A DNA stretch of 64,000 nucleotides. Source: Rhizobium sp. 9140 (GTDB taxonomy: Bacteria > Pseudomonadota > Alphaproteobacteria > Rhizobiales > Rhizobiaceae). The notes beneath the pieces are model-generated. The model was not told where the DNA came from and ran no database searches. It was given only the letters and a program-made list of their open reading frames with translations. The position numbers and the translations under genes are program-made. This document shows, one piece after another, positions 19,958 to 29,044 of this stretch (the first letter of the stretch is position 1; each line of letters starts with the position of its first letter). The stretch spans positions 1,925,501 through 1,989,500 of the forward strand of contig NZ_FJUR01000001.1 of assembly GCF_900067135.1 (NCBI RefSeq), given 5' to 3'.

Positions 19958-20083
19958 TGCAGGCTCCTGTCTGCGGAGCGCCATCGCCGAAATACGGCGG
20001 CGGCGCGCCATTCCCCTTGTCTTGCACGCGGCGGCTCGCTAAGGAACCGGTCAAACGAACGCAACTCCTAGGGATTTGACACC

Positions 20084-20506
20084 ATGGCGATTGAACGCAC
20101 CTTTTCGATGATCAAGCCGGACGCAACGAAGCGCAACCTGACTGGCGCGATCACCAAGATGATCGAAGACGCCGGCCTGCGCGTCGTCGCCTCCAAGCGC
20201 GTCTGGATGAGCCAGCGCGAAGCCGAAGGCTTCTACGCCGTGCACAAGGAACGCCCCTTCTTCGGCGAACTGGTCGAAGGCATGACGTCCGGCCCGACGA
20301 TCGTTCAGGTTCTGGAAGGCGAGAACGCCATTCTGAAGAACCGCGAAATCATGGGCGCGACCAACCCTGCCAACGCCGACGAAGGCACGATCCGCAAGAC
20401 GCACGCCCTGTCGATCGGCGAAAATTCCGTTCATGGCTCCGACGCTCCGGAAACCGCTGCCGAAGAAATCGCATACTGGTTCTCGGCCACCGAAATCGTC
20501 GGCTGA
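20084..20506 (+). CDS. ndk: nucleoside diphosphate kinase
   Basis: Seen: 140 residues, full length. Begins [13 protein letters not shown], contains the phosphate-carrying His117 in ENSVHGSD and the [11 protein letters not shown] loop. Known: it transfers the gamma phosphate from ATP to nucleoside diphosphates through a phosphohistidine, balancing NTP and dNTP pools. Monocistronic, ended by a long hairpin. Confidence 0.97.
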   Translation: MAIERTFSMIKPDATKRNLTGAITKMIEDAGLRVVASKRVWMSQREAEGFYAVHKERPFFGELVEGMTSGPTIVQVLEGENAILKNREIMGATNPANADEGTIRKTHALSIGENSVHGSDAPETAAEEIAYWFSATEIVG

Positions 20507-20524
20507 TACCGGTCGAAAGAACGG

Positions 20525-20570
20525 GAACGACGAAAGGCCGGGGCAGTGATGCCTCGGCCTTTTGTCGTTC
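20525..20570. terminator. long bidirectional terminator between ndk and moaE
   Basis: A stem of about 20 bp with two G-T wobbles (GAACGACGAAAGGCCGGGGC against GCCTCGGCCTTTTGTCGTTC), loop AGTGAT, with a T-rich stretch in the descending arm. It serves the two convergent genes. Confidence 0.82.
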
Positions 20571-20601
20571 GTTTGCGTTGCCGGTCTGCGGCACCGTCGC
20601 C

Positions 20602-21066
20602 TCAGCTTTTCCCCCACCGCTCCTGCGCCGTATCGTCCGCGTCCTTGGCCGAGACCCAGCCGCGGGCGGTGCCGTCCTTAAGATGCTCCTTCTTCCAGAA
20701 GGGCGCTGCGGTCTTCAGATAGTCCATGATGAAGGATGCGCCGTCGAAGGCCGCTTGGCGATGGGTGGAGGCCGCGATGACGAGGACGATGCGCGCGCCG
20801 GGGTCGATGCGGCCGAAGCGGTGGATGGCGGTTGCGCCCTGAAGATCGAAGCGCGTAACGGCCTCTTCGCAGATCCGCCGGATCTCGGCTTCCGCCATGC
20901 CGGGGTAATGCTCCAGCTCCAGCGCCGCCAGCTGGCCTTTTTCCTCCCGGCAGAGGCCGGAAAAGGTCACCACCGCGCCGATATCGGTCCGCCCTACCGA
21001 AAGCGCCTCGATCTCGGCGGCTGTGTCGAAATCCTCGGCCTGCACGCGAACGGTCACCGAAGCCAT
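20602..21066 (-). CDS. moaE: molybdopterin synthase catalytic subunit
   Basis: Seen: 154 residues from ATG 21066; a GTG at 21078 inside the moaD end is also in frame. Contains the family stretches GAVVTFSGLCR, LELEHYPGM, HRFGRIDPGA, ASTHRQAAFDG and a Lys in FWKKEHLKDG. Known: with MoaD it inserts two sulfurs into cyclic pyranopterin monophosphate to make molybdopterin. Last gene of pgsA-moaD-moaE. Confidence 0.93.
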   Translation of the reverse strand: MASVTVRVQAEDFDTAAEIEALSVGRTDIGAVVTFSGLCREEKGQLAALELEHYPGMAEAEIRRICEEAVTRFDLQGATAIHRFGRIDPGARIVLVIAASTHRQAAFDGASFIMDYLKTAAPFWKKEHLKDGTARGWVSAKDADDTAQERWGKS

Positions 21067-21070
21067 CTCG

Positions 21071-21331
21071 TCAGCCACCCGTCATCGGCGGAAAGAGCGC
21101 GATCTCGCGGGCCGAGCCGAGCGGTTCGTCATGATCCACATGCTCCTGGTCGATGGCCACGCGAATGACGTTCTCATGCTCCAGCGCTGCTTCGTAATCC
21201 TCGCCGCGGGTCTTGAGGAAAACGATGAGATCGCCGGCGGTGACGACCGTGTCGGGAAGAGATACGATCTCCTCACCGACGCCAATGCGTTCGCGGACCC
21301 AGGCGAAATAGACGAGCTTGACCTCTCTCAT
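21071..21331 (-). CDS. moaD: molybdopterin synthase sulfur carrier subunit
   Basis: Seen: 86 residues, beta-grasp pattern, ending in the required Gly-Gly (FPPMTGG). ATG overlaps the pgsA stop, and its own stop lies next to the moaE start. Known: the C-terminal glycine is adenylylated and thiocarboxylated to carry sulfur for MoaE. A molybdopterin oxidoreductase that may use the cofactor lies at 36.5 kb. Confidence 0.93.
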   Translation of the reverse strand: MREVKLVYFAWVRERIGVGEEIVSLPDTVVTAGDLIVFLKTRGEDYEAALEHENVIRVAIDQEHVDHDEPLGSAREIALFPPMTGG

Positions 21332-21918
21332 TCATCCACCAGATGCTTCAGGCCGGCCCGGAAATAGTCGTAGCCGGTGTAGAGCGTGATCGCCGCCGCG
21401 AGCCATAGCATGATAATGCCGATTTCCGTCGTATAGGGCAGAACCTTGTCGCCGGCGGGGCCTGCCAGCAGCAGGGCGATGGCTACCATCTGGATCGTCG
21501 TCTTCCACTTGGCGATCCGCGTTACCGGCACGCTGACCTTCAGCGCTGCCAGATATTCGCGCAGGCCCGACACGAGGATTTCGCGGCAAAGAATAATGAT
21601 CGCGGCCCAGATCGACCAGCCGGCAATGGTGCCATCGGCGGCCACCAGCAGCAGCACGGAGGCGACCAGCAGCTTGTCGGCGATCGGGTCGAGCATGCGG
21701 CCGATATTGGATGTCTGCTTCCAGATCCGTGCGAGATAGCCGTCGAAGAAGTCGGTGATCGAGGCCACCGCAAACAGGCCGAGCGCCGTCCAACGGGCAA
21801 AGTCCGAGCTTTGCAGCTTGCCCTCGATGAAGAAGCACAGAACGATCAGAGGAACCGCGAGAATGCGCGCGTAGGTAAGGAGATTGGGAATATTGTAGGC
21901 GACGGGCACGGTTCGCAT
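21328..21918 (-). CDS. pgsA: CDP-diacylglycerol-glycerol-3-phosphate 3-phosphatidyltransferase
   Basis: Seen: 196 residues from ATG 21918; another ATG ten codons upstream gives a ten-residue extension, and the frame runs on to 22305 without homology. Begins near YNIPNLLTYARILAVP; the CDP-alcohol phosphotransferase motif D-x2-DG-x2-AR-x8-G-x3-D-x3-D is complete in DFFDGYLARIWKQTSNIGRM followed by LDPIADK. Several transmembrane helices. Known: makes phosphatidylglycerophosphate in the inner membrane. Translationally coupled to moaD. Confidence 0.93.
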   Translation of the reverse strand: MRTVPVAYNIPNLLTYARILAVPLIVLCFFIEGKLQSSDFARWTALGLFAVASITDFFDGYLARIWKQTSNIGRMLDPIADKLLVASVLLLVAADGTIAGWSIWAAIIILCREILVSGLREYLAALKVSVPVTRIAKWKTTIQMVAIALLLAGPAGDKVLPYTTEIGIIMLWLAAAITLYTGYDYFRAGLKHLVDE

Positions 21919-22195
21919 GTCAACTCGGTCTCTGGACTGGGTACGCATTTCGTACAGGCGGGATGAAAGACGTCGTGACCCGGAGGTCAACCGGTTTTTG
22001 ATGAATGAGCGGCAATTGTGGCGGAATTCATCTGAACAGTCCGTGAACCACCGCGACACGCCCGCCCTGATCTGCGACCTTCCCCAGAAAAGGCGATGCG
22101 CGCATGACGCCGACCTTATACGCGCACGACGCGTTGCGAAAGCCGGCAGGCGCTGTAGTGTCCCGGATATCCAGGCAGGCAGGAAAGGATGCAGG

Positions 22196-22723
22196 ATGGA
22201 CGAGACGAACGCGACGCATGAAGCGGGAGAGTTGGAGATGGTCGTGCTGATGACGCCCGACATGGCCAATTTTTCCGGCAAGGTCCACGGCGGCGCGCTG
22301 CTCAACCTTCTCGACCGCGTGGCCTTTTCCTGTGCCTCGCGCTATTCCAAGCGCTACGCGGTGACCTTGTCGGTCGATCAGGTCGTGTTTCGCCAGCCGA
22401 TTCTCGTCGGCGAACTTGTGACGTTTCGCGCCTCCGTCAACCAGACCGGCCGGACATCCATGGAGGTGGGTATCCGCGTCGAGGCCGAAGACATCCGCTC
22501 CGGCGTTCGTCGTCACACCAATTCCTGTTACTTCACCATGGTTGCCGTGGATGACGAGGGTCGCCCAGCCGTCATTCCCGCCATCGAGCCCAGGACGGAA
22601 ATGGCCGTCCGCCGGCAGAAAGCGGCCGACATTCGACGGTCCCTCCGCCGCGAGTTCGAGGCCCGTTTCCACGCCGCCAGCGAAGATGGCGGTCACGCCG
22701 CCGTTGAGAAGAGCGAAGGCTGA
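22196..22723 (+). CDS. acyl-CoA thioesterase (hotdog fold)
   Basis: Seen: 175 residues from ATG 22196 with AGGAAAGG upstream. NFSGKVHGGALLNLLDRVA and the following SVDQVVFRQPILVG are typical of the YciA/BfiT-type thioesterases; the tail past residue 150 is Arg/Lys-rich. Known: hydrolyses acyl-CoA to free acid and CoA. It lies rightward between leftward pgsA and convergent uvrC (4 bp apart). Confidence 0.88.
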   Translation: MDETNATHEAGELEMVVLMTPDMANFSGKVHGGALLNLLDRVAFSCASRYSKRYAVTLSVDQVVFRQPILVGELVTFRASVNQTGRTSMEVGIRVEAEDIRSGVRRHTNSCYFTMVAVDDEGRPAVIPAIEPRTEMAVRRQKAADIRRSLRREFEARFHAASEDGGHAAVEKSEG

Positions 22724-22727
22724 GCCT

Positions 22728-24791
22728 TTAGCTCCGGGACGCGGTGGCACCATCCTCGTGGAAGTGATCGTAAACGAGCTTCGCCACGGCTTCCGATATG
22801 CCTTCGACGGCAACAAGGTCGTTCATGCCCGCGCGCGACACGGCCTTCGCGGTGCCGAAATGGTGGAGCAAAGCGCGCTTACGCGTCGGACCGATGCCCG
22901 CGATCTCGTCGAGCGGGTTTTTGACCATCTCGCGCTTTCGCCGCGCCCGGTGACTGCCGATGGCAAACCGGTGGGCCTCGTCCCGCATCCGCTGGATGAA
23001 GTAGAGGACAGGATCGCGCGGCGGCAAAGTAAAGCCGTCCCGCCCGACCGTCAGACCGCCAGCCGTGGCGACCGGCGGGAAGAATCGTTCGCGGCCGGCT
23101 TCCCGGTCCACGCCTTTGGCGACGCCAATCGCGATCACGCAGTCCTCGATATCGAGCTCTTTCAGGATGGCCCGAACCGCCGTCATCTGCCCCTGTCCGC
23201 CGTCGATCAGGATCACATCTGGCCAGGCAGGGAAGCTGGCGTCCTCGCCGGGCTCGACGCTCCGGTCGGGCTTGCCTTCCTCCTTCAGGAGGCGCGAGAA
23301 ACGCCGCGTCATCACCTCCCGCATCATGCCGAAGTCGTCGCCCGGGGTGATGTCGGTCGATTTGATGTTGAACTTGCGATACTGCCCCTTCACGAAGCCT
23401 TCCGGCCCCGCGACCACCATGCCGCCGACGGCATTGGTGCCCATGATGTGGGAGTTGTCGTAGATCTCGATGCGCCGCGGCACGCGGTCCAGCTTGAAGG
23501 TCTGCATGAAGCCCTCCAGCAGGCGGCCCTGCGAAGCGGTCTCCGCCAGCTTGCGACCATGGGCTTCTCGCGCATTGGTCATGGCGTGATCGACGAGATC
23601 CTTCTTCTCGCCGCGCTGCGGCGCGAGAATCGCCACCTTGAACCCGGATTTCTCCGACAGCGCCTGACCCAGAAGATCCTGCTCGGCCACGGTCTCGCAC
23701 AGCAGGATCTGCTTCGGACAGGGCTTGTCGTCGTAGAACTGCGCCAGAAACGCCGCCAGCACCTCGGCCGGAGCGAGCGATGGGTCGGCCTTGGGGAAAT
23801 AGGCGCGGTTGCCCCAGTTCTGGCCGGTGCGGAAGAAGAACACCTGAATGCAGGACACGCCGCCCTCGTGGTGGATGGCGAAGACGTCCGCCTCCTCCAC
23901 GCCCGAGGGGTTGATGCCCTGATGGCTCTGCACGTGGCTGAGCGCCGCCAGCCGGTCGCGGTAGAGGGCTGCACGTTCGAAGTCGAGATTGTCGGACGCC
24001 TCGCTCATCGCGGACGCAATCGTCGCCTTCACGGCTTGGCTCTTGCCCGACAGAAAGTCCTTGGCCTCGGTGACCAGCTCCGCATAATCGTCGTCGCTGA
24101 TCTCGTGCGTACAAGGCCCCGCACAACGCTTGATCTGGTGCAGCAAACAGGGACGCGTCCGGCTTTCGAAGACGCTGTCCGTGCAGGTGCGTAAGAGAAA
24201 GGCGCGCTGCAGCGAATTGATGGTGCGCCCGACCGCGCCCGCCGAGGCGAAGGGGCCGAAGAACTGGCCTTTGCGGTTGCGCGCGCCGCGATGCTTGTAG
24301 AGCGCGGGCGCCCGGCTGTCGCCGGTCACGAGGATATAGGGGAACGACTTGTCGTCGCGCAGAAGCACGTTGTAGCGCGGCCGCAGCCGCTTGATCAGGT
24401 TGGCTTCGAGCAGCAGCGCCTCGATCTCGGTGCGCGTCGTCACGAACTCCATGTTCGCCGTCTGGCGGATCATCTGGGCGATGCGGTTGGAGTGGCCGCG
24501 CCCCTGCGCATAGTTGCTGACGCGCTTCTTCAGGCTGCGCGCCTTGCCGACATAGAGCACATCGCCCGCCTCGTTGAACATGCGGTAGACGCCGGGGCTG
24601 TTGGGCAAAAGCTTGACGAAGGCCTGGATCAGCTCGGCACCGCGTAACCCGTCGGGAACGGCAGAGGTTTCTGCCCAGTCGATATCGGCCGCCGGCGAGG
24701 AAGCTTCGACCATCTCGCTCGCATCCTCGTCGTCGTCGCTCACCGTTTCGTCGTACAAGATGCCGCCATCCTGCGGCGCCCGTCCGTTCAT
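22728..24791 (-). CDS. uvrC: excinuclease ABC subunit C
   Basis: Seen: 687 residues from the ATG at 24791 that overlaps the upstream SDR stop; the frame continues to 25235 without homology. GIY-YIG nuclease near residues 62-92 ([23 protein letters not shown]), a UVR motif near 250, the RNase H-like nuclease ([21 protein letters not shown]), and C-terminal helix-hairpin-helix repeats. Known: makes both incisions in nucleotide excision repair after UvrAB loading. Odd: an acidic, low-complexity N-terminal extension of about 50 residues precedes the nuclease. Confidence 0.95.
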   Translation of the reverse strand: MNGRAPQDGGILYDETVSDDDEDASEMVEASSPAADIDWAETSAVPDGLRGAELIQAFVKLLPNSPGVYRMFNEAGDVLYVGKARSLKKRVSNYAQGRGHSNRIAQMIRQTANMEFVTTRTEIEALLLEANLIKRLRPRYNVLLRDDKSFPYILVTGDSRAPALYKHRGARNRKGQFFGPFASAGAVGRTINSLQRAFLLRTCTDSVFESRTRPCLLHQIKRCAGPCTHEISDDDYAELVTEAKDFLSGKSQAVKATIASAMSEASDNLDFERAALYRDRLAALSHVQSHQGINPSGVEEADVFAIHHEGGVSCIQVFFFRTGQNWGNRAYFPKADPSLAPAEVLAAFLAQFYDDKPCPKQILLCETVAEQDLLGQALSEKSGFKVAILAPQRGEKKDLVDHAMTNAREAHGRKLAETASQGRLLEGFMQTFKLDRVPRRIEIYDNSHIMGTNAVGGMVVAGPEGFVKGQYRKFNIKSTDITPGDDFGMMREVMTRRFSRLLKEEGKPDRSVEPGEDASFPAWPDVILIDGGQGQMTAVRAILKELDIEDCVIAIGVAKGVDREAGRERFFPPVATAGGLTVGRDGFTLPPRDPVLYFIQRMRDEAHRFAIGSHRARRKREMVKNPLDEIAGIGPTRKRALLHHFGTAKAVSRAGMNDLVAVEGISEAVAKLVYDHFHEDGATASRS

Positions 24792-25552
24792 TCCACGATC
24801 TCCATTTGGTCCGGCGTCTGCCACGCCAGATGCTGGCCGCCGTCCAGCGCAATCATTTGCCCGGTCATCGACGGCGTGTCGAACATATAGCGAATGGTGC
24901 GCCCGAAATCCCCAAGTCCCGGGCCGACCTTCAGGATGAGCGAATCGACCTGCGCCCTGAAGTCGGCATCGTTCTGCCGGTCGTTCGGCAGGGTCGGGCC
25001 TGGACCGATACCATTCACACGGATCGCCGGCGCGAGCGACTGCGCCATCGTCACCGTCGCCGTCAGCAGCGCCGACTTTGATAACATATAGGAATAAAAT
25101 CGCGGGTTGGGAGACCAGACGCGCTGGTCGATCATGTTGACGATCAGCCCTGTCGCATCCGCCGGCATCTGCGCAGCAAAATGGCCCGCGAGAACCGAGG
25201 GCGCCTTGACGTGCAGGGCAAAGTGCCGGTCCCACACGGTTTCATCGAACGCATCGAGGCTGTCCTTGGCAAAGATGGAGGCATTGTTGACGAGCAGGCC
25301 GAGCGGGCCGATGGCGTCCGCCGCATCGCGCACCAGCCGGCCGAGATCCTCAGCACGGGAGAGGTCCGCCTGCACGACGGCAGCCGTGCCGCCTTCCGCC
25401 TGAAGGCTGGCACAGAGCGCTTGTGCCTCATCCAGCGAACCATTGGCATGGATGGCGACGGCAAAGCCGTGACGCGCCAGATCCTCGACGATCGCGCGGC
25501 CGATCCGTTTTGCCCCGCCCGTTACCAATGCCGTTTTCAGAAGATGTCTCAC
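24788..25552 (-). CDS. SDR family oxidoreductase, pteridine-reductase-like
   Basis: Seen: 254 residues. Cofactor loop [11 protein letters not shown] (the TGxxxRxG form), NNASIF, and the catalytic YMLSK. Thirteen residues before that Tyr there is Asp (in NMIDQRV) instead of the usual Ser. Known: an Asp-Tyr-Lys triad with a TGxxxRxG loop is characteristic of pteridine reductase/FolM-type SDRs, which reduce pterins with NADPH. Inferred: dihydromonapterin or related pterin reductase. Its stop overlaps the uvrC ATG (ATGA). Confidence 0.78.
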   Translation of the reverse strand: MRHLLKTALVTGGAKRIGRAIVEDLARHGFAVAIHANGSLDEAQALCASLQAEGGTAAVVQADLSRAEDLGRLVRDAADAIGPLGLLVNNASIFAKDSLDAFDETVWDRHFALHVKAPSVLAGHFAAQMPADATGLIVNMIDQRVWSPNPRFYSYMLSKSALLTATVTMAQSLAPAIRVNGIGPGPTLPNDRQNDADFRAQVDSLILKVGPGLGDFGRTIRYMFDTPSMTGQMIALDGGQHLAWQTPDQMEIVE

Positions 25553-25919
25553 GCGCGTTCGCCCTTCACGATTCTGATCGCAGCCGGAGCCAGATCATAA
25601 AAGAACAACGTACGCACGGCAAAACCACCGGATCATCCGTTAATGCAAAGTGAACGAGACGGCGCGAAATTGACGAAAATGCAAGGAACAAAGGTGAGAC
25701 GTTAGTATAGTGCGAGCATGGTTAACCAAATGCCTGTTGCATTGAAACAACATCGTTTTTCAGCCATGTCTCTGCCTCAATCATTTCACAATTCGGCTCT
25801 TGGAAATCCGCATTTGGACATCAATTTCATCTCAACCGAGCGGGGTTGAACGAAATTACCGGCGCCGCATCGGATGATAAGGAAATCGGTCCAGCGCCGG
25901 TCTGATAAGGAGATCTAGT
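25553..25919. other. 367-bp divergent region between the SDR gene and the outer membrane protein gene
   Basis: No ORF is supported. It is AT-richer than its neighbours, as expected for a strong promoter and long leader of an abundant porin-like gene. A duplicated TGATAAGG(A/G)(A)ATC block lies just before the porin-like ATG (see 25875-25915). No confident -35/-10 pair was picked by eye. Confidence 0.55.
25875..25915 (+). promoter_or_regulatory. duplicated Shine-Dalgarno block before the outer membrane protein gene
   Basis: TGATAAGGAAATC (25875-25887) and TGATAAGGAGATC (25903-25915) are near-identical 13-mers starting 28 bp apart; the second is the working ribosome binding site 5 bp before the ATG. 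The first could be a standby site or a regulatory RNA target. Confidence 0.5.
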
Positions 25920-26558
25920 ATGCGTACTCTCGTCACCACTCTCATGGCTTCGGCCTTCTCTCTCGTCGCTTTCTCGGCTGTCAACGCAGCTGACGCCATC
26001 GACGAAGTTCCCGCAGCACCGGCTGCCGACTACACGGCTCCGGCCGTCAAGAACTGGGCCGGCGCTTATGTCGGTGGTACCGCCAACTGGGGCCATGGCA
26101 AGTTCAAGGGCACCGGCGACAACAGCGCAGCTGGCTTCGGCGGCGGTCTGTACGGCGGCTACAACATGCAGGAAGGCCAGATCGTTTACGGTGCTGAAGC
26201 CGACATCAACTACGGCGACAACGATGCAAGCCGTACCGGCCGCAGCATGGAACAGGGCGTCAACGGCTCGCTCCGCGGTCGCGTCGGTTACGACGTGAAC
26301 CCGGTTCTGCTCTACGGCACGGCCGGTGTGGCTGCTTCGAGCCTGAAGGCCCGGCAGCTCGGCGGTTCTGACAAGAACACGGCAATCGGCTGGACGGCCG
26401 GTGCCGGTGCCGAAGCCTTCGTCACCGACAACGTCACGGCCCGCGTCGAATACCGTTACACCGACTACGGCAAGGAAAGCTTCAGCGTTCCCGGCCGCAA
26501 CTTCTCCTCCGGCTATGACGAACACAGCGTCAAGGTTGGTATGGGCGTGAAGTTCTGA
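25920..26558 (+). CDS. RopB/Omp25-type outer membrane beta-barrel protein
   Basis: Seen: 212 residues. Signal peptide of about 23 residues ending VNAADAI, a Pro/Ala-rich linker, then NWAGAYVGGTANWGHG and repeated amphipathic strands with GGYNMQ, RGRVGYD, ARVEYRYTDYG and a final Phe (VKVGMGVKF), the usual outer-membrane C-terminus. Known: the Omp25/Omp31/RopB family forms 8-stranded barrels in alphaproteobacterial outer membranes and is often under envelope-stress control. Monocistronic with its own terminator. Confidence 0.9.
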   Translation: MRTLVTTLMASAFSLVAFSAVNAADAIDEVPAAPAADYTAPAVKNWAGAYVGGTANWGHGKFKGTGDNSAAGFGGGLYGGYNMQEGQIVYGAEADINYGDNDASRTGRSMEQGVNGSLRGRVGYDVNPVLLYGTAGVAASSLKARQLGGSDKNTAIGWTAGAGAEAFVTDNVTARVEYRYTDYGKESFSVPGRNFSSGYDEHSVKVGMGVKF

Positions 26559-26597
26559 TCGACGGATAAGACCGGGAGGTCGAATTCGAACGCAAGA

Positions 26598-26631
26598 AAC
26601 CGCGTGCAGCTTCCGCTGCAGGCGGTTTTTT
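26598..26631 (+). terminator. intrinsic terminator after the outer membrane protein gene
   Basis: Stem AACCGC/GCGGTT plus inner TGCAGC/GCTGCA (loop TTCC), followed by a run of six T. Confidence 0.88.
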
Positions 26632-26697
26632 CGTATGCGGGTTCAACGACTCGTCTCCAGGGTGCGACGCCGAACCTTCCTTATGGAAAACTGTCCG

Positions 26698-27159
26698 ATG
26701 ACCCTTCGCCTGCGCCCGCATCATCTCCTCTGCATGCTGACCTATATCGGCAAGGGCTACAGCCCGGCCTTCGTTCGCAACTACGATGCCATCGCCGCGC
26801 GGATCAGTGCCGGCGAGGTGCTCGACGTTGTGGATGGACCCGACGACATCTGTCGCCCGCTGCTGGAGACCCCGAACCCGCATTGCTTCAACGACAGCGT
26901 GATCGCTCGCGACCGTCGAGCCGCAGCGGATGTGGCGGCGCTGCTTGGCTGCGAAATCCATGCCGGCGTGCCGCTCGTCCTCGATGCAGCCCAGGTTGCC
27001 CTCCTGCGGACCCACTTTGCCGCCGGCGGCATCCGGGCGGCCTGTGCCGGCTGCGAATGGTCGGGTCTCTGCGACGGTATCGCAGCCGACGGCTTTCGCG
27101 CGGTCCGCGTGGCACCGGCCGATCCGCAAGAGCTTGGAAAGCAAGTCCCTTCTCTATAG
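26698..27159 (+). CDS. DUF1284 domain-containing protein
   Basis: Seen: 153 residues from ATG 26698; an ATG five codons earlier (26683) is in frame. Begins MTLRLRPHHLLCMLTY; cysteines in HHLLCML, CRPLLE, NPHCFND, LLGCEI and a cluster CAGCEWSGLC near residues 120-130, with conserved KGYSPAFVRNYD. Known: DUF1284 proteins have this His-His...Cys layout and unknown function. Inferred: the cysteines could hold a metal or iron-sulfur cluster. It lies alone, 91 bp before the sensor kinase gene. Confidence 0.8.
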   Translation: MTLRLRPHHLLCMLTYIGKGYSPAFVRNYDAIAARISAGEVLDVVDGPDDICRPLLETPNPHCFNDSVIARDRRAAADVAALLGCEIHAGVPLVLDAAQVALLRTHFAAGGIRAACAGCEWSGLCDGIAADGFRAVRVAPADPQELGKQVPSL

Positions 27160-27250
27160 GCTGTCTCTTCACGTCTATGGCTCGGCGGGGAGAGCGCCGG
27201 GACCAGGTACAAGTACGGCGAGGGGACGCGTTGGGGAGGAATACGAGGAA

Positions 27251-29044
27251 ATGCTGAAGAGCCTGCGCCGCAGTCTGGTCGTGCCGGTGGTGCTGGTCGT
27301 CATCGCCGCCACAGGCCTTGCCGTCTGGGGCAACGCCTATGCCAGTCGCCGTTTCATGGCCGAGGCCTCGCTGCAGGCAGGAACGGCTCTGCGCCTTGCG
27401 GTCGCTGCCTTGTCGGGCCATCTCCGCCGCTATGAGGCCTTGCCGGCGCTGATCGCCGATAACGACGATATCCGCCGGCTCATCTCCAGCCCGGGGGATC
27501 AGAGCCTCCGCGACAGCGCCAATCGCACTCTGAAGGAGATCAACGGTCTCCTGCGCTCGTCCGACATCTACGTCATGACCCGCGACGGCGAGACCATCGC
27601 CGCCAGCAATTACGACCGGGCGACAAGTTTCGTCGGGGAGAATTTCAGTTACCGCCCCTATTTCCGGCAGGCGGCGGAGGGGAAGCGCTCGCGCTTCTAT
27701 GCTCGCGGCACCACGTCGTTCAAGCGCGGCTATTTCTTTGCAGCACCCATCGACATCGACGGCAGGGTCGCCGGCGTCATCGTCTTCAAGGTCGATATCG
27801 ACATGATCGAGGCGTCCTGGCGGGGCGGCGAATACGAGATCTTCGTGTCCGATCCGGAAGGCGTGATCTTCATGACCAGCAATCCGGAATGGCTCTACGC
27901 CAGCATCTTGGCCCTGACGCCCGAACGCCTCCGCCGTACCGAAGCCTCGCGGCGCTACGCCGAGGCCGACCTCAAGGACCTCGGCGTCGTCAGATCGCGC
28001 ATCGGCGACCACACGTTGATGGCGATTCCCACACGCGGCGCCACGCGGGATTATCTCGTCCTCTCCGAATATGTCAGCGATGCCGACTGGACGGTTCGCG
28101 TGCTGATGGACATGCGCTGGGTGCGCTCCCAGACCAATGTCGCGGTCGCTGCCGTGTTCCTGTTCCTCTGCCTTGCCGGCCTCAGCTTCGCCGTTCTTCT
28201 CCAGCGGCACGCGCGTCGCAACGAGCGCATGCAGATGCAGATCGAGGCGAAGGCCGAACTGGAACGGCGCGTCGAGGAGCGCACGGCCGACCTTGCTGAC
28301 CTCAACGCCCAGCTGCGTAGCACCCAGGCCGATCTGGTGCAGGCCGGCAAGCTGGCCGGACTCGGGCAGATGTCGGCGGCGCTTTCGCACGAGTTCAATC
28401 AGCCGCTCGCGGCCGCCAAGACTTATGCGGAAAGCGCCTCGCTGCTGATCGAGCGGAACCGGATCGACGAGGCGAAGGACAATCTCAGGCGTATTTCCAA
28501 CCTGATCGACCGGATGGCCTCGATCAGCCGCCACCTGCGCAATTTCGCCCGCAAGCCGAACGAGAAGCTCGGGCCGGTGGCGCTGGACGAGGTGCTGCGC
28601 GACACGCTGGAGATCGTCTCGGCCCGGCTCGCCTCTGCGGATGCCGAGCTGGTCGTCGCGCTCGGAGAGCCTGCGCCGCTGGTGCGCGCCGGCTCCGTTC
28701 GCCTTCAGCAGGTGCTGGTCAACATCATCTCCAACGCGGCCGATGCGGTGGAGGGTCTTGAAGACAGGCGGATCACGGTGACCGCGACGACGGCGGAAGA
28801 CCGCGTGGCGATCACAGTCCGCGATGCCGGGCCGGGCATACCCAAGGCGATTGCCGAGCGCATTTTCGATCCGTTCTTCACAACCAAGGGCGTGGGCCGG
28901 GGGCTCGGCCTCGGGCTCTCCATTTCCTACAACATCGTCAAGGACTTCGGTGGACGCCTTTCCGTGGAAAATCACCCTGAAGGGGGCGCGATGTTCCGCA
29001 TCGAACTCGACCGGATGGCCAGCATAAGCGAGGCAGCTGAGTAA
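27251..29044 (+). CDS. DctB-type sensor histidine kinase
   Basis: Seen: 597 residues from ATG 27251 (GGGGAGGAATACGAGGAA upstream). Two transmembrane segments (about 11-30 and 296-318) flank a periplasmic Cache-type domain with YVMTRDGETIAASN and FSYRPYFRQAAEG. A coiled-coil linker, then the H-box LSHEFNQPLAA (His380), and an ATPase domain with IISNAADAVEG, DAGPGIP, FDPFFTTK and GLGLGLSIS. Known: DctB kinases sense C4-dicarboxylates with such a domain. Inferred: senses a carboxylate for the tctCBA transporter downstream. Coupled to the regulator gene (TAATG). Confidence 0.9.
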   Translation: MLKSLRRSLVVPVVLVVIAATGLAVWGNAYASRRFMAEASLQAGTALRLAVAALSGHLRRYEALPALIADNDDIRRLISSPGDQSLRDSANRTLKEINGLLRSSDIYVMTRDGETIAASNYDRATSFVGENFSYRPYFRQAAEGKRSRFYARGTTSFKRGYFFAAPIDIDGRVAGVIVFKVDIDMIEASWRGGEYEIFVSDPEGVIFMTSNPEWLYASILALTPERLRRTEASRRYAEADLKDLGVVRSRIGDHTLMAIPTRGATRDYLVLSEYVSDADWTVRVLMDMRWVRSQTNVAVAAVFLFLCLAGLSFAVLLQRHARRNERMQMQIEAKAELERRVEERTADLADLNAQLRSTQADLVQAGKLAGLGQMSAALSHEFNQPLAAAKTYAESASLLIERNRIDEAKDNLRRISNLIDRMASISRHLRNFARKPNEKLGPVALDEVLRDTLEIVSARLASADAELVVALGEPAPLVRAGSVRLQQVLVNIISNAADAVEGLEDRRITVTATTAEDRVAITVRDAGPGIPKAIAERIFDPFFTTKGVGRGLGLGLSISYNIVKDFGGRLSVENHPEGGAMFRIELDRMASISEAAE

